DNA of 64,000 nt from Okeanomitos corallinicola TIOX110. GTDB taxonomy: Bacteria > Cyanobacteriota > Cyanobacteriia > Cyanobacteriales > Nostocaceae. Within the stretch, counting starts at the first letter, position 1. Each line of letters opens with the position of its first letter. Made by a program: the position numbers and the translations under genes. The notes under the pieces were generated by a model. The model was given only the letters and a program-made list of their open reading frames with translations. It had not been told where the DNA came from and searched no databases. Positions 54,632 through 63,343 of the stretch are shown here, in pieces. The DNA lies in contig NZ_CP150886.1 of assembly GCF_038050375.1 (NCBI RefSeq), forward strand, positions 5,080,907 through 5,144,906, given 5' to 3'.

Positions 54632-54804
54632 AGAAACGACACTCCATTGGCAAAAGTTTTCTAGTGTTTCAATTTCAACACAACTAAATCAAGTTTTTGA
54701 AAGGTTAAATTATTTATTTTTCTGACAATACCACAATACAGTATGATGGTATCGTTATTATTGACTTTTACCAAGATATTAAAATCAGCAAAATATTGTT
54801 AGTT
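54632..54804. promoter_or_regulatory. Divergent promoter region between hydroxylase and sulfotransferase
   Basis: 173 bp between two divergently oriented start codons, so both promoters should be here. The sequence is AT-rich and no unambiguous -10/-35 pair or operator can be asserted. Confidence 0.45.
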
Positions 54805-55662
54805 ATGAAACCGAACTATACATTACATAAAGATTTTCGCTTACCGATGGGATTTCCTCCTGAAGCTTTTGATTCTGGGTTAGCATATCAAGCCCAAGCA
54901 GAAGATACTTTTATTGTGACTTATCCTAAAAGTGGTACAACCTGGACTCAGCATATCATTTGGATGTTGCACTATGACGGACAACCATTACCTGTGGGTA
55001 AAAATATTAATTTAGAAGTTCCCCATCTGGAAGAAATCGGGGGAGAGTTTGTAAATTCTTTACCTAAACCTCGTTTTATAAAAACCCATTTGACTTACAA
55101 TTTAACTCCTTATCATCCGCAAGCAAAATATATTTACGTGGCTCGTAATCCCTTTGATTGTGCTGTTTCTTTGTATTATCATACAAAAGGTTTCATTAAA
55201 CATTATGATTTTGCAGAAGGGACTTTTGATGACTTTTTTGAGTGTTTTATTACCGGAGAAGTTGACTTTGGTGATTACTTTGATCATTTGATTTCCTGGA
55301 TTCATCATAAAAATGATGAAAATGTTCTGTTTCTAACTTATGAATCTATGAAAAACAATCCTAAAGCTGCAATTGTTTCCATGGCCAAATTTTTAGGTTC
55401 TAACTATGTTAGAAAAATCGAAAATATGCAAATACTAGAGAATATTCTGGAACATACTAGCTTTAAACGCATGAGTTTAGATCAAAGTCGTTGGTCTAGT
55501 GAGCGACCAAGTGATATGACTCCATTTATTCGTAAAGGAGAGGTAGGGGATTGGAAGTCACACTTCTCTGTTTCCCAAGCTCAGCAATTAGCACAAAAGT
55601 TCAAAACTATGACTAAAAATACAGAAGCAGCAACTCTCTGGGAACTTCCAGAATTGATTTAA
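54805..55662 (+). CDS. PAPS-dependent sulfotransferase
   Basis: Encodes 285 residues from the ATG at 54805; an upstream TTG would add three. The 5'-phosphosulfate loop is TYPKSGTTWTQHI (40-51), the catalytic-type His is in FIKTHLTYN (His95), and the 3'-phosphate motif is YVARNPFDCAVSLYYH (111-126). RKGEVGDWKSHF at the C-terminus is the GxxGxxK-type PAPS-binding segment. This is the cytosolic sulfotransferase fold, which transfers sulfate to hydroxyl or amino groups of small molecules. With a hydroxylase and a methyltransferase beside it, a sulfated aromatic product is a reasonable inference. Confidence 0.9.
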   Translation: MKPNYTLHKDFRLPMGFPPEAFDSGLAYQAQAEDTFIVTYPKSGTTWTQHIIWMLHYDGQPLPVGKNINLEVPHLEEIGGEFVNSLPKPRFIKTHLTYNLTPYHPQAKYIYVARNPFDCAVSLYYHTKGFIKHYDFAEGTFDDFFECFITGEVDFGDYFDHLISWIHHKNDENVLFLTYESMKNNPKAAIVSMAKFLGSNYVRKIENMQILENILEHTSFKRMSLDQSRWSSERPSDMTPFIRKGEVGDWKSHFSVSQAQQLAQKFKTMTKNTEAATLWELPELI

Positions 55663-55784
55663 CTAATTGAGATCAAGCAGGAAGTATTAGCGTTGCTTAA
55701 AATCATTCCTGTCAGTAGATAGGTAGATTTGAGTAGGTTTTATATAGCGATAAATGATAATAAATAAAGTCAAAAGTCAAATTA

Positions 55785-55816
55785 CCAATGACTAATGACT
55801 AATGACTAATGACTAA
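55785..55816. repeat. STRR heptamer tract (AATGACT)n
   Basis: Four tandem AATGACT copies just before the stop of the minus-strand clpP. Confidence 0.85.
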
Positions 55817-55821
55817 ATTAA

Positions 55822-56427
55822 CTAAACTACAGCCATTGGACGACTACCGGCTGCGTGTCTGTCAATTACTTGGTCTATTAAACCGTATTCTTTGGCTTCT
55901 TCTGGAGACATGAAAAAGTCACGCTCTGTATCTTCACTAATTCGCTCCATGGGTTGACCGGTGTGTTCGGCTAAATACTCATTTAGCTTGCGCTTGTGGT
56001 AAAGAATTTCCCGCGCCTGAATTTCGATGTCAGTTGCTTGACCTTGAGCGCCACCTAAAGGTTGGTGAATCATAATCCGTGAATGGGGTAGACTCATCCG
56101 TTTACCTTTTGTACCTGCACTCAGAAGAAAAGCTCCCATACTTGCTGCTAGTCCGGTACAAATAGTACACACATCGGGGCGGATATTTTTCATGGTGTCA
56201 AAGATGCCCATACCCGCAGTGACTGAACCACCAGGAGAGTTGATGTACATATAAATGTCTTTCTCTGGGTCTTCAGAATCTAAAAACAGTAATTGGGCAA
56301 CAATCAGGTTAGCAAGGCTGCTATCTACCTGTTGACCTAAAAAGATGATGCGCTCACGCAATAACCGTGAGTAGATATCAAAGGCGCGTTCGCCACGACC
56401 TGATTGTTCAATAACGATAGGAATCAT
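55822..56427 (-). CDS. clpP: ATP-dependent Clp protease proteolytic subunit
   Basis: Encodes 201 residues. The catalytic triad is recognisable: Ser in [14 protein letters not shown], His in [11 protein letters not shown], and Asp in [33 protein letters not shown] is the oligomer/substrate groove region. It forms the tetradecameric Clp proteolytic core with ClpA/C/X. Cyanobacteria carry several clpP paralogues; which one this is cannot be told. No clpR or clpX is adjacent. An STRR tract abuts its 3' end. Confidence 0.95.
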   Translation of the reverse strand: MIPIVIEQSGRGERAFDIYSRLLRERIIFLGQQVDSSLANLIVAQLLFLDSEDPEKDIYMYINSPGGSVTAGMGIFDTMKNIRPDVCTICTGLAASMGAFLLSAGTKGKRMSLPHSRIMIHQPLGGAQGQATDIEIQAREILYHKRKLNEYLAEHTGQPMERISEDTERDFFMSPEEAKEYGLIDQVIDRHAAGSRPMAVV

Positions 56428-56972
56428 TGAGACTATTTGTAGGTATTTGTCCTTTATTCTATCTAACCTTAGTTGTTAATTGGGTGTTTGTAGAGAAGAG
56501 TGGGGATTTATTAGATTTTTCTGTCGCCTGTTTTAGATTGCCTATTGCCCAAAATTACTTAAGAATTGGTTCTCTACAAGCTGTTGGCTGAATACAGCAA
56601 GTCTATAATCCTAAATTGAAAATCTTATCAAATCAATTTTTTTTCAGGCACTTTTTCAGGTTTATAGATGTCTAGGTAGTCATGACGATGTGGGAATAGG
56701 TTTGCAGAAAGCTTTATTTACCAATTATGAAGTTATGTTTTCAACATAGCTCACAGTGTCATAGATATTGACATATAAATGGCTTGCTTGATCTGGGCAA
56801 CTTTGTATGAATCAACACTTTTTCAGGTATTAGTAACTTTTTTACAATTTTTACATTCGCTTCTGGTTAATATTCCGGACATTTTTTGTAAATCTGGTAA
56901 ATCGGGAGTAAGTGTTGTATTTAGATTAACCAATCTAACTGTAAATCCTATTGATCAAAAGAGATAATTACT
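56428..56972. other. Intergenic region with no supported gene
   Basis: About 545 bp upstream of clpP. A 62-codon frame at 56779-56967 has weak coding character and is not called. No RNA, repeat or terminator was recognised. Confidence 0.4.
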
Positions 56973-57128
56973 ATGCGGGAAAAACTTATACAAGCTGCTT
57001 TAATTACTTTTTTATTGCATCTAATCACCGTACTTAACGGTACTAATCAAATTAGTCGTAAAACTATATCACCTATATCGGAAATGCCTGTACATATTTT
57101 GGGTTCAACTATTCGATTGTTTAAGTAA
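56973..57128 (+). CDS. Possible small membrane peptide (51 residues)
   Basis: An ATG frame at 56973 encodes a short protein with one hydrophobic segment (LIQAALITFLLHLITVLN) and a polar tail. The position just before an STRR tract and the thioredoxin-fold gene is orderly, but no clear ribosome binding site or family is known. It is plausible but unproven. Confidence 0.3.
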   Translation: MREKLIQAALITFLLHLITVLNGTNQISRKTISPISEMPVHILGSTIRLFK

Positions 57129-57130
57129 TT

Positions 57131-57197
57131 GGTGACTGGTGACTGGTGACTGGTGACAAGTAAACTGATAACTAATCACTAATCGCTAATCACTAAT
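57131..57197. repeat. Two adjoining STRR tracts, (GGTGACT)n and (AATCACT)n
   Basis: GGTGACT in four tandem copies (57131-57157), then AATCACT/AATCGCT copies (57170-57197) directly before the ATG of the thioredoxin-fold gene. Confidence 0.85.
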
Positions 57198-57199
57198 TT

Positions 57200-59257
57200 A
57201 TGACTAATCGTTTAGCAAACACAAAAAGCCTTTATTTACGGAAACACTCTGAAAACCCGATTGATTGGTGGCCTTGGTGTGATCAGGCTTTGGAAACTGC
57301 GAAGTCAGAGGATAAACCGATTTTCCTTTCGATTGGTTATTCTAGCTGTCACTGGTGTACGGTGATGGAGGGTGAGGCGTTTTCTGATTTGGCGATCGCT
57401 GAATATATGAATGCCAATTTTCTTCCTATCAAGGTAGACCGGGAAGAACGACCTGACATAGATAGTATCTATATGCAGAGTTTACAAATGATGAGTGGTC
57501 AAGGAGGTTGGCCACTGAATGTTTTTTTATCTCCTGATGATTTAGTCCCGTTTTACGCTGGGACTTATTTTCCAGTTGATCCCCGTTATGGTCGTCCGGG
57601 TTTTCTACAAGTTTTACAGGCTTTACGTGGTTATTATGATACTGAAAAGGAAGAATTACGCCAACGTAAGGCGGTAATTTTAGAGGCTTTGTTGACCTCT
57701 GCGGTATTAGAGAAAACCGCAAGTCCAGAAATTATAGATCATCAATTATTACAAACAGGTTGGGAAACTGCGACGAAAATTATTACTCCTAAACAGGTTG
57801 GTAATAGTTTCCCTATGATTCCCTATTGTGAGTTAGCTTTGCGGGGTACGAGGTTTAATTATCAATCTCCCTACAACGGAAAACAGCTTTCTACTCAACG
57901 GGGATTTGATTTAGCGTTGGGGGGAATTTATGATCATGTTGCTGGTGGTTTCCATCGCTATACCGTTGATCCAACTTGGACTGTCCCCCATTTTGAGAAG
58001 ATGCTTTACGATAATGGTCAAATTGTCGAATTTTTGGCTGATTTGTGGAGTGCAGGAGTTCAAGAACCAGCTTTTAAAAGGGCGGTATCTGGAACTGTAC
58101 AATGGTTACAACGGGAAATGATCGCACCTACAGGTTATTTTTATGCTTCCCAAGATGCGGATAGTTTTGTTAATTCTGGAGATGCAGAACCGGAAGAAGG
58201 TGCTTTTTATGTCTGGAATTTTCAGGAATTACAACAACTGTTAACAACAGCAGAATTAACGGAATTACAACAGCAGTTTTCTATTAGTGTGAATGGCAAT
58301 TTTGAAGGGAATAATGTTTTACAAAGACTGCATCCTGGTGAATTAAGTGAAACTCTAGAAATAGCTTTGAATAAGTTATTTACTGCGCGTTATGGTGAAA
58401 GATTAGAAAATTTAGCACTTTTTCCCCCAGCGGGAGATAATCAGGAAGCAAAAACAACTAACTGGCCTGGTCGGATTCCGGCAGTTAGTGATACTAAAAT
58501 GATTGTAGCTTGGAATAGTTTGATGATTTCTGGTTTAGCAAGATCATCTCAGGTTTTCCAAGAACCAAGTTATTTAGAGTTAGCAAAAACGGCAGCTAAT
58601 TTTATTTTAGATCATCAATTTGTCAATGGTCGTTTTCATCGTCTCAATTATGAAGGTGAAGCGACGGTATTAGCACAATCTGAAGATTACGCTTTTTTCA
58701 TTAAAGCATTGTTGAATTTACACCAAGCTGATGTCGGAAATGCTGAATGGTTAGAAAAAGCGATTTCTCTACAAGATGAATTTAATCAATATCTTTGGAG
58801 TCCAGAATTAGGTGGTTATTTCAATACATCTAGTGATAATAGTCAAGATTTGATTGTGAGAGAAAGGAGTTTTGTGGATAATGCGACACCTTCAGCTAAT
58901 GGTATTGCGATCGCTAATTTGGTACGCTTATCTTTGTTAACTGATCATCTCCATTATCTCGATTTAGCAGAATCAGGAATTAAAGCTTTTCAAGGAGTAA
59001 TGAATAATTCTCCCCAAGCTTGTCCTAGTTTATTTACCGCTTTAGATTGGTATCAAAATTGTACTTTAATTCGTAGTAATAAAGAGCAAATTTGGTCATT
59101 AATAACTCAATATTTGCCAACTATTGTGTTTTCCCAGGTATCAGACTTACCAGCAGGAAGTGTGGGTTTAGTTTGTCAAGGTTTAAAATGTCTTCCTGCA
59201 CCAGAAAGTTTTGAGGAGTTATTAGCACAGGTACAAAGAAGTCAGAATAGAAGTTAG
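57200..59257 (+). CDS. DUF255 thioredoxin-fold / YyaL-type protein
   Basis: Encodes 685 residues. The N-terminal thioredoxin-like domain carries SIGYSSCHWCTVMEGEAF with a CHWC redox motif, KVDREERPDIDSIYM and GGWPLNVFLSPD. A long alpha-toroid domain of the glycosidase type follows (VDPTWTVPHFEKMLYDNGQ, YASQDADS, EEGAFYVWNF). Human SPATA20 and bacterial YyaL share this layout; function is poorly known. An STRR tract abuts the ATG, leaving no conventional ribosome binding site. Confidence 0.92.
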   Translation: MTNRLANTKSLYLRKHSENPIDWWPWCDQALETAKSEDKPIFLSIGYSSCHWCTVMEGEAFSDLAIAEYMNANFLPIKVDREERPDIDSIYMQSLQMMSGQGGWPLNVFLSPDDLVPFYAGTYFPVDPRYGRPGFLQVLQALRGYYDTEKEELRQRKAVILEALLTSAVLEKTASPEIIDHQLLQTGWETATKIITPKQVGNSFPMIPYCELALRGTRFNYQSPYNGKQLSTQRGFDLALGGIYDHVAGGFHRYTVDPTWTVPHFEKMLYDNGQIVEFLADLWSAGVQEPAFKRAVSGTVQWLQREMIAPTGYFYASQDADSFVNSGDAEPEEGAFYVWNFQELQQLLTTAELTELQQQFSISVNGNFEGNNVLQRLHPGELSETLEIALNKLFTARYGERLENLALFPPAGDNQEAKTTNWPGRIPAVSDTKMIVAWNSLMISGLARSSQVFQEPSYLELAKTAANFILDHQFVNGRFHRLNYEGEATVLAQSEDYAFFIKALLNLHQADVGNAEWLEKAISLQDEFNQYLWSPELGGYFNTSSDNSQDLIVRERSFVDNATPSANGIAIANLVRLSLLTDHLHYLDLAESGIKAFQGVMNNSPQACPSLFTALDWYQNCTLIRSNKEQIWSLITQYLPTIVFSQVSDLPAGSVGLVCQGLKCLPAPESFEELLAQVQRSQNRS

Positions 59258-59322
59258 GTAACAGTATAGGGAGTTAGTGAGAAAAATTTATCTCCTGACT
59301 CCTACTGATAACTAATAACTTA

Positions 59323-59844
59323 TCACCTTTTTCCTGTTTTCCAATCTTCACCACCTGGTAACTGAGTTAATGTTTCTGCAACGACTGTAGGTAATTCTTT
59401 AGCTGAATAGAAATAAGTTAAATATAGATATTTGATCGTCGTTGTAATTAATTTTTTTCTATCTATTAAATCAGCTAATTCAAATTGGTTATAAACACCA
59501 TTCATCACTTCCAAACTGGCATCAGCTATAGCATCTTCAATCACTTCTTCTTCAATAAAATGTTCCCATTTATCCTGATTGATGTAGTAAGATTTTTTAT
59601 TTTCTTTAATGTTGATTTTCTTAACTTCCCTAATGGAATTACGAATAGAAGCAGCCCAAGAATTTGTTAAACATTTTTCTATTTGATTCTTAATTAAATG
59701 AATTATTAAAATTTTTACATAGGATTGTATATTACCAATAATTGCTTGTTTACTCATGCCTTCTAATTCGTCCACAATTACTAAGGCATCTGTGTAAAGT
59801 CCTTGCAAAATACTATTTCTGAGGTCTCTTAATTCCTGTGTCAT
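59323..59844 (-). CDS. DUF29 family protein
   Basis: Encodes 173 residues from the ATG at 59844, chosen because GGAGG (59854-59858) lies just upstream. The pattern MSKQAIIGNIQSYVKILIIHL and SWAASIRNSIREVKKIN is typical of DUF29, a family abundant in cyanobacteria and without a known biochemical role. A C-terminal extension rich in Glu and Lys follows. Confidence 0.75.
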   Translation of the reverse strand: MTQELRDLRNSILQGLYTDALVIVDELEGMSKQAIIGNIQSYVKILIIHLIKNQIEKCLTNSWAASIRNSIREVKKINIKENKKSYYINQDKWEHFIEEEVIEDAIADASLEVMNGVYNQFELADLIDRKKLITTTIKYLYLTYFYSAKELPTVVAETLTQLPGGEDWKTGKR

Positions 59845-60010
59845 TAGTGTTAACCTCCAATTTATCCATATCAAATATTTTAACATAAACACCGAGAGAT
59901 TAATTTATATCTCTACGATTCGTGATGATGCGATACAGAAATATTTATTTTAAAAAATATCCCCGAATTATGGGTAAAGATTCAGGGATAATATAACTAT
60001 ATGAAAATAA

Positions 60011-60364
60011 TTACAACTGAGATAATAAAACTTTCATTCGGGGAGTTGAGAGAAATTTTTGAGCATCAGTAATCATAGTTTGACCCCAAAAATGCTTTTT
60101 CATACAGTAAAAATCAGCAAAACTTTTATCTAACTTTAATGCTGTTTCTGCTAACTGATAAGCTTTTTGTATTTCTCCTTGAAAATATAAAGCTACTGCC
60201 AAAGCTAAAGTAGCTTCAGCAGATTTATGATTAATTTGTATAGCTTTCTGCCATTGTTGAATTGCTATTTCTTTGTCTCCTTGTTCATATTTAATGAACC
60301 CTATATTATTGATAGCTGCTAAGTTGTTAACATTTATAGCAACTGCTTGATTGTAGTCAGACAT
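60011..60364 (-). CDS. Tetratricopeptide-repeat protein, probably N-terminally truncated
   Basis: Encodes 117 residues: about two TPR units (NNLAAINNIGFIKYEQGDKE and AEATLALAVALYFQGEIQKA), then a conserved-type closing segment FWGQTMITDAQKFLSTPRM. The frame starts in the middle of a TPR helix (DYNQAVAINV), and longer TPR proteins I recall end the same way, so this looks like the tail of a larger gene. It may still be translated. Confidence 0.6.
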   Translation of the reverse strand: MSDYNQAVAINVNNLAAINNIGFIKYEQGDKEIAIQQWQKAIQINHKSAEATLALAVALYFQGEIQKAYQLAETALKLDKSFADFYCMKKHFWGQTMITDAQKFLSTPRMKVLLSQL

Positions 60365-60719
60365 GGTGGTTAGATAGTCTCATAGTGGATGATACTTACT
60401 ACACCTGTTAAAGCAAGTATCCGCAAAATTGTTGATGATTTTTTTGTCTGAAATGACGTACACCTTCAGTAAGGGATACAGGATATCCAGGATTTGAGGA
60501 GTTACAGGATGTGATTTTTTTGTGATGTGGCTTTGTTCATTTTAATGAATTTCTTATATTTGATGATTTGAAAAATAGCGATCGCATAAAGAATTAACCT
60601 TATTATGATATAATTAATTAAGTTTTGTGCCAAGTCGTAAAGCCACAAAATTAAAGATTTTACATTTGCAGTAATTGATTAATGTTGATTGATTTGTATC
60701 CAAAAATTAGGAATTAATT
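60365..60719. other. Intergenic region with one dispersed repeat
   Basis: About 355 bp. The 46-bp repeat family occurs at 60481-60510 and a HIP1 octamer near 60580. No cobalamin riboswitch or other RNA motif was recognised upstream of the binding-protein gene. Confidence 0.45.
60481..60510. repeat. Dispersed repeat, diverged copy of the 46-bp family
   Basis: GGATATCCAGGATTTGAGG ... TTACAGGAT, similar to copies at 6087 and 6958 but missing the left end. Confidence 0.65.
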
Positions 60720-61607
60720 ATGCGCCATAAATCATTTTTAATATCACTTTTCCTAACTTTGTTTCTAGTCTCCTGTGCTACAGAGACAACGCAAATATCA
60801 GAAGTTAAATCAAATATTACAACTGCACAGACATCACCGGAAACTAAACTCAAAAGAGTTGTAGCTTTATCTTCTTTATCTGCTGATATTATTTCTGAAT
60901 TAGATAAAACTAAGTTGGTGGGAATTGTTGGTAGTAAATTATTAAAAGATGATACTCGGTTTACAGATATTCCTCAAGTTAGTCAGGGACAAAGTCCACC
61001 AAATTTAGAAAAAATTGTAGCATTAAAACCAGATTTAGTGATTGGTGTTGCAGGTTTTTCTGATGCACCTTTAAAAAAATTAAACGAGTTAGGAATCGAA
61101 ACTTTATCAACTAAGGTTTATGACTGGGAAGGACTAGAGGAGTTTACTAAAAACATTGCTGATAGAATGGGTGCGGATTCCCAACCTTTGTTAAATCGCT
61201 ACAAGTCTTTTTTACCTGAACAAAAAAGCCAAGAAAATAAAAATGTTTCGACTTTGGTTTTAGTTAGTCGTCAACCAATTTTAGCACCAAATAAAGAGAG
61301 TTGGGCAGGTGATATAGTTACTAGGTTTGGAGCAAAAAATATAGCAGCAGAATTACAGGGTAATAATCCCATTGGTGGCTATGTAACTCTTTCAGCAGAG
61401 AAGGTTTTAGAGGCAAATCCAGAGGTTTTAATTGTGGTGAATGCTGAACCAACTTTGTTAGATTCCTTAAAAAAAGAACCTTTTTGGCAAAAGTTAAAAG
61501 CTACTCAAAACAACCAGGTTTATGTGTTTGATTATTATGGAATGGTAAATCCTGGTAGTATAGCTGCAATTGAAAAAACTGCTCAGGAGTTAAAGAAAAT
61601 ATTCTAA
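60720..61607 (+). CDS. Periplasmic metal/siderophore/cobalamin-binding lipoprotein (BtuF/TroA-like)
   Basis: Encodes 295 residues. A signal with lipobox L16-V17-S18-C19 makes it a lipoprotein. The TroA/BtuF-type fold shows RVVALSSLSADIISELD, GIVGSKLL, KIVALKPDLVIGVAGFSD, LIVVNAEPTLLD, and a closing IAAIEKTAQELKK. Ligand could be a ferric siderophore, heme or cobalamin. It lies opposite the FTR1 iron permease, which favours iron. No ABC permease or ATPase is adjacent in the window. Confidence 0.85.
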   Translation: MRHKSFLISLFLTLFLVSCATETTQISEVKSNITTAQTSPETKLKRVVALSSLSADIISELDKTKLVGIVGSKLLKDDTRFTDIPQVSQGQSPPNLEKIVALKPDLVIGVAGFSDAPLKKLNELGIETLSTKVYDWEGLEEFTKNIADRMGADSQPLLNRYKSFLPEQKSQENKNVSTLVLVSRQPILAPNKESWAGDIVTRFGAKNIAAELQGNNPIGGYVTLSAEKVLEANPEVLIVVNAEPTLLDSLKKEPFWQKLKATQNNQVYVFDYYGMVNPGSIAAIEKTAQELKKIF

Positions 61608-61624
61608 TTTAAGTCTGTTATTTA

Positions 61625-61653
61625 AATCTTGTGGTGCGGGTATTTTACCCGCT
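61625..61653 (+). terminator. Hairpin GTGGTGCGGGTA...TACCCGC, downstream of the binding protein
   Basis: A stem of GCGGGTA and TACCCGC with a short loop, preceded by ATCTTGTGGT, starting 18 bp after the stop. Same family as 17383 and 40831. Confidence 0.5.
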
Positions 61654-61695
61654 ATGTTTATCTACAAAATATCTACAGAATTTTTTCCAACTCTT

Positions 61696-62634
61696 CTAAG
61701 CAGCGGGAATATTTTTTTGTTTTTTCATCCCACCCATAATACTACGAAGATATAAACCACCAATGCTAATTAAAAACAGTAAATAACCCACAGCTTGAAC
61801 TATATAAAGCTTATCCCGATAACCAAATAATGATTTAAAAATAATCCCCGGAAATTTACCATCTGGTAAAATTTGAGTCGCATTCCAAACCATTGGCCCT
61901 AAAATACAAGAATGGATTTTGGTGAAGTGTTCATAATAAAAACAGAGATTTTCTGATGCACGGTTGCTAATTGCTAAACTCGCCATTGCATCATCAAAAT
62001 GTTTTAAACTAGAAACTACTAAACCAGCCACAATTAAAACTAACAAAACTCCCATGACTTGGAAGAATTGACGAATATTAATTTTAACACCCCACTTGAA
62101 TAATAAAACACCTATTCCCGCTGCGGCTGCTAAACCACTCAGCGCGCCTAAAGTTGGTAATAAACCCTGTTGGAAATTAGCAGCTACAAATAAAACTGTT
62201 TCAAAACCTTCTCTGACTACAGCTACTAAAATTAAACTGAAAATACCCCATCCAGCATAAGAATTTTGGGTTAGTGCTTCGTTAACTGCTCCCTCAACTT
62301 GAGCTTTCATAAATTTGGCTTGTTTTGTCATCCAAATTAGCATCCAACTCAGCATAATTATGGCCAAAACACTAAATACACCTTCTAATGTTGGTTCAAC
62401 AACTGAGGTGTATTGGGGGTTAATAGAGCCTAAAAATTGAATAATACCAGTGAATAAAAAACCGATTAAAGCACTAACAATAATACCGACAATCACGCCA
62501 GCATATACCCAAGGATTCAGTCGAGATTGTTTGGCTTTTTTCAATAATGCGAGAACAATACCCACAACTAGGGCAGCTTCTACACCTTCTCGGAGAGTGA
62601 TAACAAATGTTGGTAGAGCAATACTAAAATCCAT
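61696..62634 (-). CDS. FTR1-family iron permease
   Basis: Encodes 312 residues with seven probable membrane segments. Two REGxE-type iron motifs are present: LREGVEAALVVG (about residue 15) and VREGFETVLFVA. It transports Fe(III)/Fe(II) in partnership with an oxidase in yeast, or alone / with EfeO-type partners in bacteria. Downstream genes are on the other side; the gene upstream in the same direction is a bacterioferritin-like protein. An STRR tract abuts the start codon. Confidence 0.92.
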   Translation of the reverse strand: MDFSIALPTFVITLREGVEAALVVGIVLALLKKAKQSRLNPWVYAGVIVGIIVSALIGFLFTGIIQFLGSINPQYTSVVEPTLEGVFSVLAIIMLSWMLIWMTKQAKFMKAQVEGAVNEALTQNSYAGWGIFSLILVAVVREGFETVLFVAANFQQGLLPTLGALSGLAAAAGIGVLLFKWGVKINIRQFFQVMGVLLVLIVAGLVVSSLKHFDDAMASLAISNRASENLCFYYEHFTKIHSCILGPMVWNATQILPDGKFPGIIFKSLFGYRDKLYIVQAVGYLLFLISIGGLYLRSIMGGMKKQKNIPAA

Positions 62635-62636
62635 GT

Positions 62637-62670
62637 TTATTAGTTATTAGTTATTAGTTATTAGTTATTT
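62637..62670. repeat. STRR heptamer repeat (TTATTAG)n
   Basis: Almost five tandem copies of TTATTAG/TTATTTG immediately upstream of the FTR1 start codon (ATG at 62634-62632). Confidence 0.85.
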
Positions 62671-62714
62671 GTCATTTGTCAGTCTTAAATTCTTATTTCT
62701 TGTGATTCCTCTAA

Positions 62715-62734
62715 GGGTGAACGGCCGTTCACCC
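62715..62734 (-). terminator. 20-bp perfect palindrome after the bacterioferritin gene
   Basis: GGGTGAACGG/CCGTTCACCC, with no loop, 8 bp after the stop of the bacterioferritin gene. It may act as a transcript end or a binding site. Confidence 0.5.
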
Positions 62735-62741
62735 CTACTGA

Positions 62742-63176
62742 TTAGCTGAAATCGCGTAACATTTTTTTCAGTTCGAGATTGTGCATCTCTTCTTGTCCAA
62801 TCATGCCACGGATAAATTCTTCTAGATAAATACTGGCATCTGCTACTACTTCAAGTACACTTTTGTACATATCCAATGCTTTTTTTTCATGGGATAAACT
62901 TTCTTCCAAAATGTCTTTAACGGAATGCTTGGAAGTTTCTTCCATTGAGGCAATTCTCAAGCTAGGATGTCCATCTAAACCTGTAATAATTTCCCCTACT
63001 TGTTGAGCATGAAGTAGAGATTCACTAGCTTGGGCTTTGAAAAAAGCAACGATAGGAATGCGATTTGGGCCTGTTATCATTAAGGAATAATGGGTGTAGC
63101 GAACTACCCCTGCTAGTTCAAATTCCATGATGGAATTAAGCAGTTCAATTGTCTTTTTTTGGTCGAGTTCTCGCAT
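62742..63176 (-). CDS. Bacterioferritin-like ferritin-fold protein
   Basis: Encodes 144 residues, four-helix ferritin type. Helix A begins NSIMEFELAGVVRYTHYSLM, helix B has ASESLLHAQQVGEII (Glu and His of the ferroxidase centre), helix C LEESLSHEKKALDMY and helix D IYLEEFIRGMIGQEEMH. Diiron ligands Glu/His are in typical positions. The heme-binding Met of true bacterioferritin is not clear. It stores or buffers iron and lies beside the FTR1 permease. Confidence 0.88.
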   Translation of the reverse strand: MRELDQKKTIELLNSIMEFELAGVVRYTHYSLMITGPNRIPIVAFFKAQASESLLHAQQVGEIITGLDGHPSLRIASMEETSKHSVKDILEESLSHEKKALDMYKSVLEVVADASIYLEEFIRGMIGQEEMHNLELKKMLRDFS

Positions 63177-63343
63177 TAGTTGTTAAGCTCTGGAAAATTA
63201 CAATTGGAGAGGATTTTAGTGAGGAATTATACACTTTTCATGTATGAATAATCTTGATGGTTTCGACTGTTCAACTTTTCACTATTTTCTCTCTTTTTAT
63301 TTATTCTAAGCTGTTTTTTGTTGATATCCAATGGTAGGAAAAA

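Noticed and set aside
53906..55662. Part of a saxitoxin-type cluster, because of the sulfotransferase
   Set aside because: None of the core genes of such a pathway (polyketide-type SxtA, amidinotransferase) is present.
56779..56967. 62-codon plus-strand frame in the clpP upstream region
   Set aside because: No homology impression, no start context and irregular composition.
60560..60719. Cobalamin riboswitch upstream of the BtuF-like gene
   Set aside because: No B12-box-like conserved segment could be identified in the AT-rich leader.
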